NCBI GenBank assembly: GCA_032622095.1
Contig: CP136065.1
Span: forward strand, 217,476,151 to 217,540,150
Direction of reading: 5' to 3'
DNA: 64,000 nucleotides
Origin: Siphonodentalium dalli
Taxonomy: Eukaryota; Mollusca; Scaphopoda; Gadilida; Siphonodentaliidae
Part shown: piece by piece, positions 1-11,408 of the stretch
Position numbering within the stretch: the stretch's first letter is position 1
How the letters are laid out: the number at the start of each line of letters is the position of its first letter
The notes under the pieces: generated by a model
What the model was told of the DNA's origin: nothing
Databases searched by the model: none
The model's input: only the letters and a program-made list of their open reading frames with translations
Translations under genes and position numbers: made by a program

Positions 1-1866
1 CGTATGACCGGCAGATAATATGAACCTCCACCGCTTATGACCGGCGGATAATATGTTCATATGAGAACCTCCCCAACGTATGACCGGAGGATAATATGAG
101 AACCTCCCTCGCGTATGACCGGTGGATAATATGAGAACCTCCCTCGCATATGACCGGCAGATAATATGAACCTCCACCGCGTATGACCGGCGGATAATAT
201 GTTCATATCAGAACCTCCCCCACATATGATCGGAGGATAATATGAGAACTTCCCTCGCGTATGACCGGCAGATAATATGAACCTCCACCGTGTATCACCG
301 GCGGATAATATGTTCATATGAGAACTTCCACCGCGTATGACCGGTGGATAATATGAACCTCCACTGCGTATGACCGGCGAATAATATGTTCATATCAGAA
401 CCTCCCCCACGTATGACCGGAGGCTAATATGAGAATCTCCCTCGCGTATGACTGGTGGATAAAATGAACCTCCACCGCGTATGACCGGCAGATAATATGT
501 TCATATCAGAACCTCCCCCGCGTATGACTGGAGGATAATATGAAAACTTCCCTCGCGTATGACCGGCGGATAATATGAACCTCCACCGCGTATGACCGGC
601 AGATAATATGTTCATATGAGAACCTCCCCTACGTATGACCGGAGGATAATATGAGAACCTCCCTCGCGTATGACCGGTGGATAATATGAGAACCTCCCTC
701 GCGTATGCCTGGCGGATAATATGTTCATATCAGAACCTCCACCGCGTATGACCGGCGGATAATATGTTCATATGAGAACCTCCCCAACGTATGGCCGGAG
801 GATAATATGAGAACCTCCCTTGCGTATAATCGGTGGATAATATGTGAACCTCCCTCGCGTATGACCGGCGGTTAATATGTTCATATGAGAACCTCCCCAT
901 TGTATGACCGGAGGATAATATGAGAACCTCCCTCGCGTATGACCGGTGGATAATATGAACCTCCACCACGTATGACCGGCAGATAATATGTTCATATCAG
1001 AACTTCCCCCGCGTATGACTGGAGGATAATATGAGAACTTCCCTCGCGTATGACCGGCAGATAATATGAGAACCTCCCTCGTGTATGACCGGCGGATAAT
1101 ATGAACCTCCACCGCGTATGACCGGCGGATAATATGTTCATATCAGAACCTCCCCCACATATGATCGGAGGATAATATGAGAACTTTCCTCGCGTATGAC
1201 CGGCAGATAATATGAACCTCCACCGTGTATGACCGGCGGATAATATGTTTATATGAGAACTTCCACCGCGTATGACCGGTGGATAATATGAACCTCCACC
1301 GCGTATGACCGGTAGATAATATGTTCATATGAGAACCTCCACCGCGTATGACCGGCGGATAATATGTTCACATGAGAACCTCTCCTACGTATGACTGGTG
1401 GATAATATGAACCTCCATCGCGTATGACCGGCGGATAATATGTTCATATAAGAACCTCCCCCACGTATGACCAGAGGATAATATGAGAACCTCCCTCGCG
1501 TATGACCGGCAGATAATATGAACCTCCACCGCGTATGACCGGCAGATAATATGTTCATATGAGAACTTCCCCTACGTATGACTGGAGGATAATATGAGAA
1601 CCTCCCTCGCGTATGACTGGTGGATAATATGAGAACCTCCCTCGCGTATGACCGGCAGATAATATGTTCATATGAGAACCTCCACAACGTATGACCGGAG
1701 GATAATATGTTCACCTCCCTCGCGTATGACCGGTGGATAATATGAACCTCCACCATGTATGACCGGCAGATAATATGTTCACATCAGAACCTCCCCCGCG
1801 TATGACCGGAGGATAATATGAGAACTTCCCTCGCGTATGACTGGCGGATAATATGAACCTCCACCG
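1..1866. repeat. Minisatellite array of 33/35/43-bp units
   Basis: About 50 head-to-tail units share the core CGTATGACCGGNGGATAAT and differ in their tails. The 33-bp type ends ATGAACCTCCACCG, the 35-bp type ATGAGAACCTCCCTCG, and the 43-bp type carries TTCATATGAGAACC or TTCATATCAGAACC. The types often follow one another as 35-33-43, giving a higher-order unit near 111 bp, but the order is irregular. The left edge is outside the window. The minus strand is open over long stretches because the units lack stop codons (recurring peptide ILSAGHTRGRFSY), but unit lengths of 35 and 43 change frame, so I do not regard this as coding. I do not recognise the family. Confidence 0.95.
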
Positions 1867-2457
1867 TGTACAAGGGACACGTATTAACAAAGAAATATAT
1901 TATCTGCGTTGATTGTTGAATTATAAAGTTCCCAAGTTTTAACGAGTGGAAATATGGTCTATACGTGCGTACCATGAGGAGATATAAAGGACATGATCTA
2001 GATGCTATCGATATGAAGGAGTCATACCCATGTGTGTCCCACACCCACCCACCCCCACCCCACCTTTTTGTGCACGGGATTCACACGCAGAGGGGTGCGG
2101 CGGGTGGGTTTGGGGTTAGGTTGTGTAGGGAACTAACATCGGGTCTGGTATAAATCACTGGGGTGAGGTGACAATCGTATTGATCATTTGCCTACCGAAT
2201 TTCGCTGTTATATAAGAATGTACGTGGTGGGATTTGGGTGGGGGTGTTTCAATGTTCACGTGGTTATGTCACAGGGCGATCCGTATATGCAAAGGGCGTC
2301 TCGTGTGCATGAACATGCTAAGGTACTCATAATTCATATTCACAATTTAACCAATTAACCGTTATTCGAGATTCAACAAAAAGGCGTGTGTGCAGCTTTC
2401 AGAGCAAAACATTACACATATTTTGATTAGTTTCCAGGCCAAACGACATATTTTGGT
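1867..2457 (+). repeat. Dispersed repeat, left copy
   Basis: This stretch matches 62760-63720 in the same orientation in several blocks: the TTAACAAAGAAATATATTAT segment with the following TATAAAGTTCCCA, the GAAGGAGTC..CCC(A)CCC block, the ACGGGATTCA block and the CCGTTATTCG block. It adjoins the end of the minisatellite. No open frame is convincing; the short frame 1965-2153 is not conserved in the other copy. I infer an old non-autonomous mobile element; its class is unknown. Confidence 0.6.
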
Positions 2458-3545
2458 GTAATTCAGACTAATAGCTCTTGATGTGTTGAGATTATGGATA
2501 ATACTTCCGTCAGCAACTGTATGAAAACTATGACATTATTGTAAAATCGCATATTTTCTTAACTGGTACGCATGATTCGTAATCGTATTCGGTATTCAGG
2601 GGGTAAGGTGTGACACTATTATGCACGAATGCTTCATTAATAAATGAAATATGTTAAACTGATTCGACGAGGTGAACACGCTTTTTTTGTTCTGCGAACT
2701 GACTCCTTTTCGACACAGTGCATAACAATAAAGAGCGTTCTATTAAATTTATATTTCTATTAAATTTTCGGTTGTATCTCTGTAGTTAAAATTTACAATT
2801 TGCCGGGACTGAGGCAGCTAATAAGATAGAGTTGTCCTTCTTGGTGTGCCCTGGATGTTTGGCACGGATTTCTGGTCTAGAAGTAGCCGCTAAAACTGTC
2901 CCAAGGGTGTGAAAATTATAAATAAAATTTACATTGATTGATATAAACTTTCCGGACAGTTTATATTATCTTTTTGGATGATATTTTTATGTAATTCAGT
3001 CTAATATCTCTTGATATGTTGAAATTATGGATAATACTTCCGTCAGCAACTGTATGAAAACTATGACATTATTGGAAAATCGCATAACTGCTACGCAGGA
3101 TTCACCCATGTCTGTTAACTAGTATTCGGCATTCAGGGGGTGGTAAGGTATGACACTATTATGCACGAATGCTTCACTATGATAAATACATGACATCTGT
3201 TAAACTGATTCGACGAGGTGAACACGCTTTTTTTGTTCTGCGAACTGACTCCTTTTCGACACAGTGAATAACATATTAAATTTCTATTTCTATTAAATTT
3301 TCGGTTGAATCTCTGTAGTTAAAATATGCAATTTGCCGAGACTGAGGCTGCTAATAAGATAGGGTTGTCCTTCTTGGAACGCTTTTGGTATGCCCTGAAC
3401 GTTTGCGTGCGGATATCTGTTCCAGATGAAGCCGCTAAAACTGTCCCCGGGTGTGATAAGAAATGCTATATAAAATGTATATTGTTTGATATAATCTTTC
3501 CGGACAGATGTCCTCGATTCATATATATTATCTTATAATTTATAT
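2458..3545 (+). repeat. Tandem duplication, period about 533 bp
   Basis: Two diverged copies lie head to tail, at about 2458-2990 and 2992-3545. Both contain GATAATACTTCCGTCAGCAA, GATTCGACGAGGTGAACACG and a block around GCTAATAAGATAG. A third copy, cut by the window edge, starts near 63715. The second copy can be read as a short open frame (3326-3538), but the first copy has stops and indels in the same place, so this is not a conserved gene. Confidence 0.8.
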
Positions 3546-5991
3546 TATCTTTTTGGAATAGATAGACCATCTTTAAATTAACACCGAATGTGTAGATGCT
3601 CGTGTAATACGATCATGCAAGCGTGTTTAGGCTACGTTACATGTACATGTACTTTGTCGGTATATCACTATATTATAGCAGGATTTGTCAGTTTGGCTAA
3701 CAATACGGATATAGATGTATGGTATATTCACATGTATTGTCGCATATTGCAGTTAGCACACAGAACAAGTTGTTATTTAGATCATTGAGTGATCTCTCCT
3801 GAATCACACACATGGATATAGGCCCAAGCAATGTTGCAATCGATTCGACAGAATTCCATAAAGCAGCAGAGACCATGTGTTTGGGGGCTATCTCAATAAC
3901 GATATTGTAATCACCTTCACCCCTTGAACCAGACAAATTCAATTGTACCCCCATGGGTTGGAACTTTTCAACTGGCACCTAAAGATTTCCCACTGTTGGA
4001 AATTTCAAACCGGACACCCCATAAGGTTGGACAATTTCCAACTGATGACCATTTATGACCAACATTTGAACCGAAAGTAGAAAAAACATGATACAGTTGG
4101 TCTAGAAACAACAAATTTCCCCACTAATTATTGGTTGGAATATCAAGCAATGAGACCAATTTCAAGATATATGTGATGTAAAATGTCCGACTAATGTTGT
4201 GCCAGGCATGAACAAATCCAACTGTTGACAATTTTAACAAACGTTAGGGTTCCTGATCTACACTCTACTCTCCAAAGTGCCCCTTTAAGTCATCTGAGGT
4301 CAACGGCACCTATCCCGTGATACTCCCCTGTCAAATTACCCATATCTGGTATAGGTGAGCGGCAGGGACCCCAACAATATTGATTTAATATACCCACCGT
4401 ACTTAAAGACAAATGTGGTATATTTGGAAATATTAGCATAGTCCATGTATATGTGTTTAGTGTAACTGGCTGACGCAATGACGATACTGCGGCAGTGAAC
4501 TGTAGTTTCAGGTATGCTGTTAAGTTTCTAAAAGTCTCTAAAACAACTGTCATCAACAAGCATATGAGATGTAGATTGACTTGGTTCTTATATAGATTAT
4601 TAATAACTCTCTCCAATAATGAGATTTCGCATCTCAAAACCATTGTTATGTACCGATAAAAGTCAAATTAGTCCAATAAAATACCAAAGTGTTACCGAAA
4701 CTTGACGCTAAACATCGGAAAGGTTAAGCATTGAAAATTATTCTGAAAATATCAGTAGACTAGATATTTTAACTGACACATGTACAACACGATTGGGGAT
4801 ATTTGTTGACAAATCACTTTTAACAAATCTTGTTTACATAACAGTTACTGTTGCATCGTGCGAAATAGCGTTATTGGAGAACTATCAATAATGAATATAA
4901 AGTGGATCTATTTCCCCATGCTCTTCTTAGTGGTGCTGCATGTTTTTACAGACTTTTATATTGTTTGTAGATTTACCCATTGAAAGTGCATTGTGTCCAC
5001 ACAGGGATATGAGTAGAATGTCCAATTGCACCCCGTGTCCAAGTCCGGGAAATTATAATTGCAACCCAATTGCATGGGTGGAAATTATACAACAGGCATT
5101 CCAACTATTGGACATTTCCAACCTGACACCTCCTTAAATTCGATTGGAATGTTTCTAAATGATGGCCATTTCGTACAAACAATTGACATCGAATAGTAGA
5201 TATTCGACTTTTCATTAATACAATTAAAATTTCACGCAAAACACTCGTTGAAAATTCATATTATCATAACGAGTTCAAACTATCTATGGTCTGAAATGTC
5301 TAACGGACATTGTGTCAGCCATGACATTTCCAACTATTACCACCAAGCATCGTATCATCACGTCCCTGTGGTAAAAATGGCATTCCTCTTACATGAACAT
5401 GTCGGTCATGTTCATGGGTACGGTTTCCAAGGCGGTGACACCCCTCCCATGTAACGGATACCCTCTTGTCACGTCCGTGAATGTGAACCCGCCTTTCCGC
5501 TAAATGTTGTCATTGCGGTTAAGGGTGCGTTCATACTCTCGCAAATTTCGGTATAGAAAGCTACAATGTGCCGACGAATGCAAAAATGCTTATAAAATGC
5601 AACTCTACTTCGCCTAACTACATGAGAAGTATAAACTATGTATTTCCAATAGTAGAGAAGCTATCGAATTATGCCTGTAAATATCATCCAATTATCTCGA
5701 AAGACTATGTAATACAGGTATTTTAAGGCAATATGTTAGTAGCATCATTACACGTAGAACTATATATCGGAAGTTTACTTCTCCCATCGTTAGCGTTGGT
5801 TAATATGCCTTGTATAAGTTGTATATGCATGTTGCGGCAATTGCCTTTCATATTCTGGTACCATATGGTTTTCTATGAGAAAATGCCTGCCAAAAAATGC
5901 CTTGAAAACTTACCAGCATATGAACGTACCCTAAAGTATTTAGAAGAAAATCTATCACACAAAGTGACGAAGAATGCGTGACACTCAAGAA
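3546..5991. other. No gene seen; degenerate repeats
   Basis: AT-rich sequence with only short, unconvincing frames. 4275-4350 (GTGCCCCTTTAAGTCATCTG and following) is a diverged piece of the arm of the foldback element at 15797-17355. 3930-4080 and 5030-5180 share TTGGAAATTTCC-type motifs and look like copies of another old repeat. A small hairpin (ACATGAACATG / CATGTTCATG) lies at 5392-5420. Confidence 0.4.
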
Positions 5992-6194
5992 TACATGTTT
6001 TGAGCGTTTCGTAGATTAGCCCAAAACTATTGTCTGTAGCGTAACGTGTGAATACAACTGAGTTGTCTAGAGTATCAGTAGATAATTGGCTAACGATAAT
6101 TAGAGTTCACGGAGTGAGTGAGTAATTTCGTTAGCGCATAATGAAGTTGGGTCACTTTAGCCAGTTTTTCGCTAGGAGTGACAGCTTAAATTCC
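5992..6194 (+). repeat. Split direct repeat A1
   Basis: 203 bp, essentially identical to A2. It starts TACATGTTTTGAGCGTTTCG and ends CAGCTTAAATTCC. The presumed Gag start codon is 8 bp downstream, so this repeat probably carries the promoter. Confidence 0.93.
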
Positions 6195-6201
6195 GAGTAC
6201 A

Positions 6202-7005
6202 ATGAACAGCGACGACTTAGACAAACGCATCGGAGCGGCAGTTAGGAAATCTCAGGATAGTTTATTGACGCAACTTAATGGAATGTTAACCACTCAGTTG
6301 ACCAGCTTTAAAGCTGGAATCGTCGAGAGCCAACGAGAAATTTCCCAATTGCAAATTCTTGGTTCCAAAGACAAGGACGTACATGTGTTCAAACGAGTGG
6401 GAAACGAAGCCCAATTCAAATTCAATGATGAAGTTCAGGACAAAATCACCGAGGCCAAGTGGCATCTCGAATCCGAACAGAAGAACACATCGAAAGCCGC
6501 GGACTGTTTATCAGAAGGCTTGAACATTATTAAAGCTAGACAGAAAATGGTCAAGCTGGCCGACTCGTCCGAGCTCGGCTGGAGTGTGGTTTCAGAATAC
6601 CAGAAGCACAGCTTGGCAGATGATTCAGACGACGAGAAACGCATACGTAGAGCGTTATCAAGTGCCAAAGCCAAGAACAATGACTCAAAAAAGAAACGAA
6701 AACCTCGCGCAGCACCGTACCGAGTACCAGCTCAGTCTCAAAGCGGACCGTTACAAATTCCCATATTAGCAGCATCAGCATCAGAGAGAGGCAAGAAACC
6801 GGGCGCTTGTTTTTCCTGCGGATATTCGTCACATTGGAAATACGCCTGCCCGAATAAACAGAATACCACTTCACTCAAAGCAAAGATAAGTATTCCTTCT
6901 TATTATCCCCAGATTGGGGTTGAATTTAATGAGAGGGAAGAGGGTGGAAGATGTATTGGCGATAAATGCGCAACAATTGACGAACACACGGGCACACGCA
7001 CGTAG
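6202..7005 (+). CDS. Gag-like protein of the DIRS element
   Basis: A 267-residue frame starting 7 bp after repeat A1. The first 50 residues are hydrophilic and helix-prone, the middle has acidic and Lys/Arg-rich stretches (KKKRKPR), and a single CX2CX4HX4C zinc knuckle (CFSCGYSSHWKYAC) lies near residue 203. Position, size and knuckle fit the ORF1 nucleic-acid-binding protein of Ngaro-type elements, which packages the RNA. After the knuckle the frame continues about 50 residues; the last part may be read-through beyond an old frameshift, so the true C terminus is uncertain. The ATG at 6202 is chosen because it is the first one after A1. Confidence 0.75.
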   Translation: MNSDDLDKRIGAAVRKSQDSLLTQLNGMLTTQLTSFKAGIVESQREISQLQILGSKDKDVHVFKRVGNEAQFKFNDEVQDKITEAKWHLESEQKNTSKAADCLSEGLNIIKARQKMVKLADSSELGWSVVSEYQKHSLADDSDDEKRIRRALSSAKAKNNDSKKKRKPRAAPYRVPAQSQSGPLQIPILAASASERGKKPGACFSCGYSSHWKYACPNKQNTTSLKAKISIPSYYPQIGVEFNEREEGGRCIGDKCATIDEHTGTRT

Positions 7006-7254
7006 AGGAAATACATATTGATGAACGCGCGCTCGCGATCGTATCAGTAGGCTCTCTAAAGGAGAGTATCACATGTTGGAAAGAAGCCGGGGCTTCAGAT
7101 TACATAATTTCAGTAATAGAACACGGTTATCGTTCGCCATTTGTAGAAATTCCCATACCAATTGAATGAATTAAAAAACAACAAATCTTCCAATGACAAT
7201 AGTGAATTTGTAAACGAAGAAATAACCAAACCTTTGTCAAAAAATCACGTGACA

Positions 7255-8000
7255 GCGGTCAAAGAACCGCCTATGGTGATCAACCCATTGACGGTGGCAA
7301 CGAATCGAAAACGGCAAGCGTAGACTCGTTTTAGACTGTAGGCATTTGAACGATAATCTCGCAAAATACAAATTCAGGTTTGAAGACAGCTCTGTCGCAA
7401 GACAGATTTTCGAAATCGGCGATTTTGCCGTTAGATTTTGACCTTGAAGGCGCGTTCCATCACATTTGTATCGCGGACGCTAGCAAAACCTATTTAGGTA
7501 TAATTCAAATGGACGTATACAATGGGATCGATACGTGTTTCGTTTTCAACGTTTTACCGTTTGGAATTTCCACGGCCGGCCAAATATTCACAAAGCTGAC
7601 TAGAGCCATGGTGAAATATTGGAGAAACGACGGTATCAAAGTCGTTATGTATTTGGACGACGGTTCGGGGGGCGCGCGGGGGAAAGACGCGGCGCTAGAG
7701 GTCAGTGACAGAATGCGCGGCGACTTAACCAAATTCGGTTTCATAATATCAAACGAAAACAGTCATTGGGAGCCTACTCAAGTTATGATATGGCTCGGTT
7801 TAGAGTGGGATTTCGAAGTCGGACGCGTTCGCGTGAGTGAAGGCCGACTAGATGCATTTCTAGTCGGGCTGCAGCATTTACAGCTTATCATGGCTTCCGC
7901 CCATGATCCGGTGCCAGCAAGATTGCGTCCAGGCAATTAGCCTCAATGAACGGAGCGATCGACGCGCCAACTAGTTTGCACACGCGATATTTGCATATGT
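7255..8000 (+). pseudogene. DIRS reverse transcriptase domain (frameshifted)
   Basis: The N-terminal RT region (PLTVATNR, then RLVLDCRHLND) is readable from about 7280, shifts frame near 7435, and continues in the frame 7380-7940 with DLEGAFHHI, the LPFGISTAGQIF motif and the catalytic box YLDD. This is the DIRS/Ngaro type of RT, which copies element RNA into DNA. Near 7920 the frame shifts again (VPAR motif). The active-site aspartates are kept, but at least two frameshifts make this a broken gene. Confidence 0.85.
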
Positions 8001-8059
8001 GCATGTTTAAACCAGAAAGTGCATGTGCTGGAACGCACCAGTTCTTATCTCCCCAGAAG

Positions 8060-9020
8060 CTCGGGAGGAGTTAACATATCGGGCCGCGAATATACAGCGG
8101 GCAAATGGGCAAGATCTTGTTAGATCAGAGCCAGATGTGTATACCGGAAGCGCATATACAGACGCATCCGACACAGGGTACGTATAGGTTACCTGGTGTT
8201 AGCGCAGGGGGCCTCGGATCCCAGGCGTATAGCACGCCCGGCGGAGGCCCTAGGGACCTCGGATCACAGGCGTATAGCACGCCCGGTGGAGGCCTCAGAG
8301 GTTTCAACATCAAGGTGCAGTGTTCACCCTGTTGAGACCCAGGGCGCAGGGGCGACAGTCGCCTACCCCATAGTTGGAGGAGGTCCCGTAGCAATCGGGA
8401 CCTGGTCGGCTACAGCAGCCGGAAGTAGCTCCACATGGCGAGAGCTAGAAGCCGTGAATAGAGTTTGTAAATCAAATTCAGCGGTCATTTCGGGAGGAAA
8501 GTTCATGTTACACACCGACAATAAAGCTGTCGTGAGCGTGATCTCGAAGAGCAGTAGTAAAGAGCATTTACAAAAAATCGCGCTTGATATAGAATCAACG
8601 TGCGTTGAAAATAATTTCACGCTGGTACCCACATGGATACCGAGATAACTCAATATGAGTGCAGATGCATTGAGCAGGTGTTTCGATCCCGATGACCGGT
8701 GTATCGATGTCGAAATATTTCACAAATTAAACAATATGTGGGGACCACACTCAATCGACAGATTCGCAACATATTACAATTCTCAACTAGATAGATTTAA
8801 TTATAGATGGTGGTGCCCGGGAACCGAAGCGGTAGACGCAATGAAGCAATGTCGGCGGGGTGAGAATAATTGGATCGTTCCACCCTCTAGAATATTGACA
8901 ACAGACGCGATATCGGATGGGAATAACGGGTTGAAAACCCTCGGGTCTGAACACATCGTTCACCCCGGAATGGGACATAACCGCATATTTGCACACAGTA
9001 GATTGAGTTTCGCATTATGA
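8060..9020 (+). pseudogene. DIRS RNase H and following domain (frameshifted)
   Basis: The RNase H start is visible as TDAS (8158-8169) in one frame. A second frame (8196-8648) gives HTDNKAVV and a third (8655-9020) gives SADALSR followed by the SIDRFA..DRFNYRWW..VDAM block that follows RNase H in DIRS elements. RNase H removes the RNA strand during copying. Between the first and second pieces (8195-8300) a segment of about 60 bp containing GTATAGCACGCCCGG is duplicated in tandem, which disrupts the domain. Confidence 0.8.
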
Positions 9021-9249
9021 GCTATCCATTTTACATATAATGACATATGATTAAAAACAAAATTGACTAATCTTTCGCCGTTTTAGGGTTATCACGACAG
9101 ATACGAATGGCGCTAGATGACACTGGAAGAATCAAACAAATTGGGCACAAAGATGGCCGCATTGTTGTTGCGATCCCGAGCGGACAGTATATACAGTTTC
9201 GAAATATTATTCACGTTTCCGGTGATGGACTGACTTTGTTCGCTGTATA

Positions 9250-10000
9250 ATAGGAACGGTTATGCCAGCGGACCCTGTTCACGTGGCGCTATTTCTATAT
9301 AAAATGGATTCGCGAGTTACACGGACATTCGGATCCGACATCAAATGAATTCTTTACCGGAATCGTCGAGGCACCAAAGAGATTGTGTACAAATTAAAAA
9401 CCAAAAGAAGGACCCTATTTCCTCTGACGACGTCATTAACATTGAAAAATCTTATCTGATTCAACAGATATGACAGTAGTTAGAGATCTATCTATGATAG
9501 TTCTTATAGATTCAGTGTATTTTTAAGGTTTTCGGAACTTCAAGCACTAAAATACAGTAATATTGAAATTTTGCCAGATCATTTGAAATTGATTTTTGAA
9601 AAGAGTAAAACAGACAATTATATCTAAATATATTTATATGGCCAACTTAGATATAAAATCAGACACGTATTTCTACAGGCCCATGTTCTGTTCAAAGGGG
9701 TCAATCAAATTAGTATATAAGAATAAGCCCTTAAGTTATAATAGGGCTAGACAATGTATCACAACCCGAATAAAAGAGGTTTGTGGGAAAAACGCCAATT
9801 TAGGGCTTCATTCAATGAAAGCAGGCGGCGCTACAGAAGCCGCCAGGTCAGGCGTCAACGATAGATGTTGGAAACGCCGGTATAGATGACAATCTGAGTT
9901 CGCCAGGGACGGTTACGTAGTGGATTCGTTAGAATCCAGGTTGCACGTATCCAGAAGCCTAAATTTAGAAATTAAAAATTTCATGTGTACTGTCAGGTAG
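9250..10000 (+). pseudogene. DIRS tyrosine recombinase (nonsense codon)
   Basis: The N-terminal part of the recombinase is recognisable near 9260 (PADPVHVALFLY). The catalytic part is in the frame 9596-10000: FYRPM, then LHSMKAGGATEAA, then ARDGYVVD. The enzyme family joins a circular DNA intermediate into the genome with a tyrosine nucleophile; the Tyr at 9914-9916 is the candidate. The usual HxxR is HxxK here (Lys codon 9818-9820), and an in-frame TGA at 9887-9889 stands where a Trp codon is typical. The frame ends with TAG at 9998-10000. Both changes argue that this copy is dead. Confidence 0.8.
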
Positions 10001-10187
10001 ACATGATTTACCATTGTTACTTGATATACTTTGTCATGGCCGAAATATGCATAATTGTTGTTATTCAGAGTGAAACAAATATTTATCAATTCGTCTCATA
10101 AGAAAGATATTAATAGATCAACCATAACCGAGCTCAAAAGAAATCTTTTGGGGAGCCACACTTATTCTTTTGAACATTGATTTAGCA

Positions 10188-10242
10188 GACACTGGCTATC
10201 TGCTTAAACATGTGTTTAGTTGTTATTTAGTTTAGTGTAGAC
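10188..10242 (+). repeat. Split direct repeat B1
   Basis: 55 bp beginning GACACTGGCTATCTGC and ending TTTAGTGTAGAC, identical to B2 and directly joined to A2. Confidence 0.93.
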
Positions 10243-10445
10243 TACATGTTTTGAGCGTTTCGTAGATTAGCCCAAAACTATTGTCTGTAGCGTAACGTGT
10301 GAATACAACTGAGTTGTCTAGAGTATCAGTAGATAATTGGCTAACGATAATTAGAGTTCACGGAGTGAGTGAGTAATTTCGTTAGCGCATAATGAAGTTG
10401 GGTCACTTTAGCCAGTTTTTCGCTAGGAGTGACAGCTTAAATTCC
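10243..10445 (+). repeat. Split direct repeat A2
   Basis: 203 bp copy of A1, starting immediately after B1. The B1/A2 junction reads GTAGAC-TACATG. Confidence 0.93.
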
Positions 10446-10976
10446 ACATATCTGAGTAAAATAGTTTTATATGAGTATGGTTATATAAGCACAAGTATGG
10501 CCATATAATTGTAAAAAATTAATAACTACACATCGAAGAAGATTTAATAAATACAGAAGTACAATATAATATATTAATTAACGAAACATTATATATAACA
10601 GCGAAGCGGACGGAAACGTCTCGTACACGCACATAACCATACGTTTCGAATGTGACATGTTATATATATATGCCAACATAAATATTATGTTCACCGGGCA
10701 CGCAACATTCAATGCTTCCAGAGTTTTGCCCACAAGATGTGGTTTTATCTCTGGTTTAACGCAGGAATTCGAACCGGAAACTGCTGGAGATTTGTGTAGG
10801 ATTGGTGTACATAGAATGACATGTTAATTATTACGATATAATTATCGGAATTACAATATGTGAATATACTATTGAACTGAGCTGCTCACGCACATTAATT
10901 TGTAATGAATGTTGTATAATGTTGTACATCCAGCGGTTTTTGGTGTGCCCATCTGGTGTCAACTTCTGCGAATAAA

Positions 10977-11031
10977 GACACTGGCTATCTGCTTAAACAT
11001 GTGTTTAGTTGTTATTTAGTTTAGTGTAGAC
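10977..11031 (+). repeat. Split direct repeat B2, right end of element
   Basis: 55 bp identical to B1. Its last base defines the right end of the element; host sequence CCATTATATCGG follows. Confidence 0.9.
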
Positions 11032-11154
11032 CCATTATATCGGCCTGCTTTGTATTCGCGGTATTAATTTCGAATGCATCCGCTAATTATCACTGAATGT
11101 TTTTCTAATGAAAATGAGTTAGTGACTCAAGGTCATTGACTCATTTTCATTATA

Positions 11155-11290
11155 ACATCGTTCATAGTGCACATCATACATGGGTGTATTTTGCACTCAT
11201 CCATGACTCAAATTCATTCATTTGTTGCATATATTTTGTTGAGTATAATAGGAGGTGGCCCATAAATGAACGGATCCCCCTTTAAATGCA
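11155..11290 (+). repeat. Single arm of the 24.9-25.3 kb foldback family
   Basis: Contains TTTTGCACTCATCCATG and CAAATTCATTCATTTGTT, shared with 25215-25265 in the same orientation and with 24985-25050 in the opposite one. Just before it (11112-11155) is a small hairpin AATGAAAATGAGT / ACTCATTTTCATT. Confidence 0.75.
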
Positions 11291-11408
11291 TCAAATGCAC
11301 GATTGTGTGCATCAGAATTATGTTTACCCAGCTTTTCTGGCATTAATCGTATAAAACTAGTGTGGAGTAAGCAAATTACAGAGGATGAAAACAGTTTTAG
11401 AAGATAGT

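Larger units (their letters stand above)
5992..11031 (+). mobile_element. Ngaro/PAT-like DIRS retrotransposon (YR)
   Basis: The element has the split-direct-repeat layout known for PAT/Ngaro-type tyrosine-recombinase retrotransposons. Repeat A1 (5992-6194) is repeated as A2 (10243-10445), and B1 (10188-10242) abuts A2 and is repeated as B2 (10977-11031). Between them lie a Gag-like ORF with a zinc knuckle, a reverse transcriptase, an RNase H and a tyrosine recombinase, in that order. No target-site duplication is visible, as expected for recombinase-mediated insertion. The B1/A2 junction should mark where a circular intermediate was joined. Frameshifts in RT and RNase H and a nonsense codon in the recombinase indicate an inactive copy. 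A 531-bp segment without a clear ORF lies between A2 and B2. Confidence 0.9.

Noticed and set aside
57-1756. Series of overlapping minus-strand frames with repeated ILSAGHTRGRFSY peptides
   Set aside because: They arise from the minisatellite, whose units change frame; there is no start, splice or conservation signal.
1-1866. CRISPR-like array
   Set aside because: The whole unit is repeated with no unique spacers, unit length varies, and the sequence is eukaryotic.
3326-3538. Possible small gene (FAETEAANKIGLSFLERFWY)
   Set aside because: The tandem sister copy at 2808-2910 has stops and deletions in the same region.
10755-10790. tRNA-like TTCGAACC box
   Set aside because: No cloverleaf can be formed around it and no A box is placed correctly.
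10446-10976. Additional gene between A2 and B2 of the DIRS element
   Set aside because: No frame longer than a few dozen codons; AT-rich with many stops.
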